From Planctomycetota bacterium (GTDB lineage Bacteria > Planctomycetota > Phycisphaerae > UBA1845): a DNA stretch of 8,015 nt. Below, piece after piece: positions 4,921-8,015 of this stretch. Each line of letters opens with the position of its first letter. Positions within the stretch are counted from its first letter, which is position 1. Location: assembly GCA_022561415.1 (NCBI GenBank), contig JADFRH010000052.1:1-8015 (forward strand), in the 5' to 3' direction. A program made the translations under genes and the position numbers. The notes below the pieces were generated by a model. That model searched no databases. It saw only the letters and a program-made list of their open reading frames with translations, and was not told the origin of the DNA.

Positions 4921-6102
4921 GTGGCTCAACGCACCATCGTAGCGATGCCCGGCGACGGGATCGGCAAGACCGTCCTGCCCGAGGCGATCCGCGTCCTCGA
5001 GGCGGCCGGGTTTCAGTCCGAGTACGTTCACGGCGACATCGGCTGGGATTTCTGGATCAACGAGGGCAATGCCCTTCCCGATCGAACGATCAAACTGCTC
5101 GAGCAGCACAAGATCGGGATGTTCGGTGCGATCACCTCGAAGCCCAAAGACCAGGCGGCCGAGGAGCTTTCTCCGGCGCTTCGCGACAAGGGCCTGGTCT
5201 ACGCCAGCCCGATCGTTCGGCTTCGCCAGCACTTCGACCTGGACGTCTGCGTGCGCCCGTGCCGATCGTTCAAGGGCAACCCGCTGAACTTCATTCGTCG
5301 TAGTGGTGACGGGTTCGAAGAGCCGGCCATCGATGTCGTGATCTTTCGGCAGAACACCGAAGGGCTCTACGGCGGCGTCGAGTGGACCGATCCGCCGGCC
5401 CAGGTTCGCGACGCGCTGAACACCCATCCGCGCATGGCGCTCTTTGCCGACGTGCCCGGTCCCGACCTGGCCGTCTCAACCCGCATCTACACACGGGGCG
5501 CCTGTCGCCGCATCGTGACCGAGGCGTTCGAGTACGCCAAGAAGTTCGGCTACAAATCGGTCACGGTTTGCGAGAAGCCCAACGTGATCCGCGAGACCTC
5601 GGGCATGATGCGTACCGAGGCCAAGCGCGCCGCCAAGAGCTATCCCGGCATAGCGCTGTGGGAGACCAACATCGACGCCCAGATGATGTGGATGACCAAG
5701 AACCCGGAGACCTATGGCGTGCTCGTTTCGGGCAACATGTTCGGCGACATTGTCTCCGACGGATTCGCCGGGCTGGTCGGCGGGTTGGGTCTTGCGTGCA
5801 GCGCGAACATCGGTCGGGAGGTGGCCGTGTTCGAGCCGACGCACGGGTCGGCCCCGAAGTACCAGGAGCTTTCTCCCTCGATCGTCAACCCGATCGCCAT
5901 GATCCTCTCGGGCTGCATGATGCTCGACCATATCAGCGAGACGGACAAGGCCAAGCGCATCCGCGACGCGATCGGCGCGGTGATCGTCGAGGGCAAGACG
6001 CGAACCTACGACATGCTGCGCCTGCCGGGCGGCCCCGATGTGTTCGACAAGGGAGCCGTCACCACCCAACAAATGACCGACGCCATCATCGCGAAGATGT
6101 AA
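4921..6102 (+). CDS. Isocitrate/homoisocitrate/isopropylmalate dehydrogenase family protein, probably NADP isocitrate type
   Basis: This 393-residue cytoplasmic enzyme belongs to the Mg-dependent beta-decarboxylating dehydrogenases, which oxidise and decarboxylate 2-hydroxy-3-carboxy acids. GDGIG is at 11-15. The substrate loop SPIVRLRQHFDLDVCVRP (96-113) aligns with E. coli Icd SLNVALRQELDLYICLRP, keeping the phosphorylatable-type Ser (Ser96) and Arg102/Arg112 but replacing Asn115 by Ile98. RQNTEGLYGG (143-152) carries the catalytic Tyr150, EKPNVIRE holds Lys219, and metal ligands are expected at Asp252, Asp276 and Asp280. The cofactor loop EPTHGSAPKY (305-314) has Lys313 and Tyr314, the NADP signature of E. 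coli Icd, where NAD enzymes have Asp-Ile. Thermus homoisocitrate dehydrogenase has Arg85 where this protein has Val99, which argues for isocitrate. The homoaconitase-like gene 21 bp downstream argues for homoisocitrate. Family is certain and substrate is not. Confidence 0.92.
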   Translation: MAQRTIVAMPGDGIGKTVLPEAIRVLEAAGFQSEYVHGDIGWDFWINEGNALPDRTIKLLEQHKIGMFGAITSKPKDQAAEELSPALRDKGLVYASPIVRLRQHFDLDVCVRPCRSFKGNPLNFIRRSGDGFEEPAIDVVIFRQNTEGLYGGVEWTDPPAQVRDALNTHPRMALFADVPGPDLAVSTRIYTRGACRRIVTEAFEYAKKFGYKSVTVCEKPNVIRETSGMMRTEAKRAAKSYPGIALWETNIDAQMMWMTKNPETYGVLVSGNMFGDIVSDGFAGLVGGLGLACSANIGREVAVFEPTHGSAPKYQELSPSIVNPIAMILSGCMMLDHISETDKAKRIRDAIGAVIVEGKTRTYDMLRLPGGPDVFDKGAVTTQQMTDAIIAKM

Positions 6103-6123
6103 GGATGCGTGAAGGGACTAACG

Positions 6124-8015
6124 ATGCCACAAAACCTGATTGAAAAGATTGCTCAGCGGTTTGCGGTGGGGCTGGCGGATGGACAGGTTGTGCGGGCGGG
6201 GGATTTTCTCTCGATGCGACCGGCCCATGTCATGACCCACGACAACACGGCCGCCATCATTCCGAAGTTCGCGAGCATGGGCGCGACGAAGATCGCCGAT
6301 TCCCACCAGCCCGTCTTCGCCCTCGATCACGACATCCAAAACACCAGCCCGGAAAACCTCGCCAAATACGCCAAGATCGAGGCGTTCGCCAAGGCGCAGT
6401 CTGTTGCGTTTTTCCCGGCCGGCCGCGGCATCGGACATCAGGTCATGGTCGAAGAGGGGTTTGTCATTCCCGGCACATACGTTGTTGGCTCGGATTCACA
6501 CTCAAATCTTTACGGCGGTCTGGGGGCACTGGGTACGCCGGTCGTGCGAACCGATGCGGCCGCCATCTGGGCGACGGGCAAGACCTGGTGGCAGGTGCCC
6601 GACGTCGTTCGCGTCAACCTGGCGGGCAGCCTGCAACCGGGCGTTAGCGGCAAGGACGTCATCATCGCCCTGTGCGGCGTATTCAATAACGACGAAGTGC
6701 TCAACTGCTGCCTCGAGTTTGTCGGACCCGGCGCGGCGCGTCTCAGCATTGAGGAGCGCCTGACCATCGCCAACATGACGACCGAGTGGGGCGCGCTCGC
6801 GGGCGTGTTCCCCTATGACGGCGCGACGCGGGATTATCTGGTAACGCGGGCGGAGTTTTTCATCGCTCGCGGCGATCGAAATCCGCGGCTCACACGCGAG
6901 ATGATCGATCGGCTCGACGCCGACATGCCCAACAGCGACGCCGACGCCGAATACGCGAAGGAGCTCGATCTTGATCTCTCAGCCCTCACGCCGTTCGTGG
7001 CCGGTCCCAACGAGGTCAAGACGATCACGCCGCTGCCCGAGCTCGAGGCGAAGGGCGTGCGGATCGACAAGGCCTATCTGATGAGCTGCGTCAACGCCCG
7101 GTTGCAAGATTTTGCGACGGCGGCCGAGGTCATCAAGGGGAAGCGCGTCGCCGATCATGTTGATTTCTACGTCGCGGCCGCTTCGGATGAGATTGAGAAG
7201 GAGGCCAAGGAGCGCGGGTATTGGCAGACGCTCATGGACGCTGGCGCGACGGCGTTGCCGCCGGGTTGTGGTGCGTGCATCGGTCTGGGACGGGGCGTGT
7301 TGGAAGCGGGCGAGGTGGGCATCTCCGCGACCAACCGCAACTTCACCGGCCGGATGGGTGATCGCGATTCGAAAGTCTACCTATCGAGCCCGGCCGTGGT
7401 GGCCGCGTCGGCGGTGGCCGGCAAGATCGCCGGTCCGCCGCGAAGCGGCTCAGCAAGTCCCGAAGCGCTGCGGAAAACGCTTGCTGACGCGAGCCGAGTT
7501 CGCGTCACCTCGCGTGCGACTTCATCGGTCGGGGGTGTTGAGATTATGGCCGGCTTCCCCGAGTCGATCGAGGGCGAGCTGCTACTGGTACCCAAGGACA
7601 ACCTCAACACCGACGGCATTTACGGCAAGGAGTTCACCTATCAGGACAACCTGACGCCGGACGAGATGGGCACCAAGGCGATGCTCAACTACGACCCGAA
7701 GTTTCAGGAACTTGCCAGGGACGGAGACATTCTGATCGGCGGATACAACTTCGGCTCGGGCTCATCGAGAGAGCAGGCGGCCACCGCCCTGAAATACCGA
7801 GGCATCAAGATGATCATCGCCGGATCGTATTCGCAGACCTACAAGCGTAACGCGTTCAACAACGGGTACATCGTGATCGAGTGCCCGGACTTGGTGGACC
7901 AGCTCAAAGCCGCCCATGCTTCCGATGAAGCCCCAACGATCCGAACGGCGCTCAACGCCCGCGTCGATTTCACGAAATCGCGCATCGAGTGCGACGGAAA
8001 GAGCTACGGGTTTGC
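6124..8015 (+). CDS. Homoaconitase/aconitase family protein, fused fungal Lys4-like type (3' end missing)
   Basis: An ATG with AAGGGA 6 nt upstream opens a frame that stays open to the window edge; about 630 residues are visible, against about 690 for yeast Lys4. The enzyme family interconverts 2-hydroxy tricarboxylic acids through a dehydrated intermediate on a [4Fe-4S] cluster. Motifs resembling Lys4: VMTHDNTAAIIPKF from 36, LDHDIQN (67-73), AGRGIGHQ (99-106), SDSHSN (123-128), RTDAAAIWATGKTWWQ from 142 and LTIANMTTEWGAL from 213. Cluster cysteines are Cys322 in SCVNARLQD and Cys382/Cys385 in GCGACIG, spaced as in aconitase. The usual SCTNSR has become SCVNAR. After a linker near 437-475 comes the swivelling small domain, with NTDGIYGKEFTYQD and the active-site GSGSSREQA (544-552). 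Large and small parts are thus in one chain, unlike two-subunit bacterial and archaeal homoaconitases (LysT/LysU, HacA/HacB). It forms an operon with the dehydrogenase. Homoaconitate versus aconitate as substrate is undecided. Confidence 0.92.
   Translation, partial: MPQNLIEKIAQRFAVGLADGQVVRAGDFLSMRPAHVMTHDNTAAIIPKFASMGATKIADSHQPVFALDHDIQNTSPENLAKYAKIEAFAKAQSVAFFPAGRGIGHQVMVEEGFVIPGTYVVGSDSHSNLYGGLGALGTPVVRTDAAAIWATGKTWWQVPDVVRVNLAGSLQPGVSGKDVIIALCGVFNNDEVLNCCLEFVGPGAARLSIEERLTIANMTTEWGALAGVFPYDGATRDYLVTRAEFFIARGDRNPRLTREMIDRLDADMPNSDADAEYAKELDLDLSALTPFVAGPNEVKTITPLPELEAKGVRIDKAYLMSCVNARLQDFATAAEVIKGKRVADHVDFYVAAASDEIEKEAKERGYWQTLMDAGATALPPGCGACIGLGRGVLEAGEVGISATNRNFTGRMGDRDSKVYLSSPAVVAASAVAGKIAGPPRSGSASPEALRKTLADASRVRVTSRATSSVGGVEIMAGFPESIEGELLLVPKDNLNTDGIYGKEFTYQDNLTPDEMGTKAMLNYDPKFQELARDGDILIGGYNFGSGSSREQAATALKYRGIKMIIAGSYSQTYKRNAFNNGYIVIECPDLVDQLKAAHASDEAPTIRTALNARVDFTKSRIECDGKSYGF

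Noticed and set aside
4921..6102. 3-isopropylmalate dehydrogenase (LeuB)
   Set aside because: The substrate loop has Ser96 and a Cys-Val-Arg-Pro-Cys stretch like isocitrate enzymes, and the cofactor loop is APKY rather than the APDI typical of LeuB. The neighbour is also not a LeuC/LeuD pair.
7112..7654. Plus-strand reading frame of 180 codons inside the homoaconitase-like gene
   Set aside because: It is a different frame of the same strand, extremely Arg/Ser/Pro-rich, and contained in a gene whose motifs are continuous through the region.

Overview
The window is GC-rich bacterial DNA (estimated by eye at a little over 60% GC) with tightly packed genes, frequent GTG starts and 4-bp GTGA start/stop overlaps. 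The left-edge protein resembles, from memory, a conserved family of planctomycete hypothetical proteins. The short palindromic and heptad repeats also fit a Planctomycetes-like genome. That assignment is an inference; no rRNA or other marker gene is present.

Layout, left to right. (1) 2-418, plus strand: the end of a gene open at the left edge, whose N-terminal part looks like that planctomycete family and whose C-terminal part is an antitoxin-like XRE helix-turn-helix. (2) 503-1881, minus strand: a two-gene cassette of a family 2 glycosyltransferase followed by a SAM-dependent methyltransferase, overlapping by 4 bp. The methyltransferase lacks its C-terminal third, and the glycosyltransferase tail is encoded by a 73-bp block of three hairpins. 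(3) 1882-2200: a divergent intergenic region with several small inverted repeats, including a perfect 8-bp one upstream of the transporter. (4) 2201-4755, plus strand: a lipoprotein-type iron-family substrate-binding protein and a fused two-domain ABC permease, overlapping by 4 bp. No ATPase gene follows. The permease stop codon lies in an ATTCAGA heptad repeat. (5) 4756-4920: an intergenic region with two overlapping hairpins and a strong Shine-Dalgarno site. (6) 4921-8015, plus strand: an isocitrate-dehydrogenase-type beta-decarboxylating dehydrogenase, then 21 bp later a fused monomeric aconitase-superfamily enzyme closely resembling fungal mitochondrial homoaconitase (Lys4). The second gene is open at the right edge.

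The last pair is metabolically coherent. An aconitase-type isomerase makes a 2-hydroxy-3-carboxy acid and the dehydrogenase oxidatively decarboxylates it. This could be cis-aconitate/isocitrate to 2-oxoglutarate (TCA cycle) or the homologous homoaconitate/homoisocitrate to 2-oxoadipate step (alpha-aminoadipate lysine route). The residues point in different directions: the dehydrogenase looks like an NADP isocitrate enzyme, while the hydratase looks like homoaconitase. This mismatch, the repeat-generated protein tails and the apparent rearrangement scar near 260-547 are the points most worth a second look.
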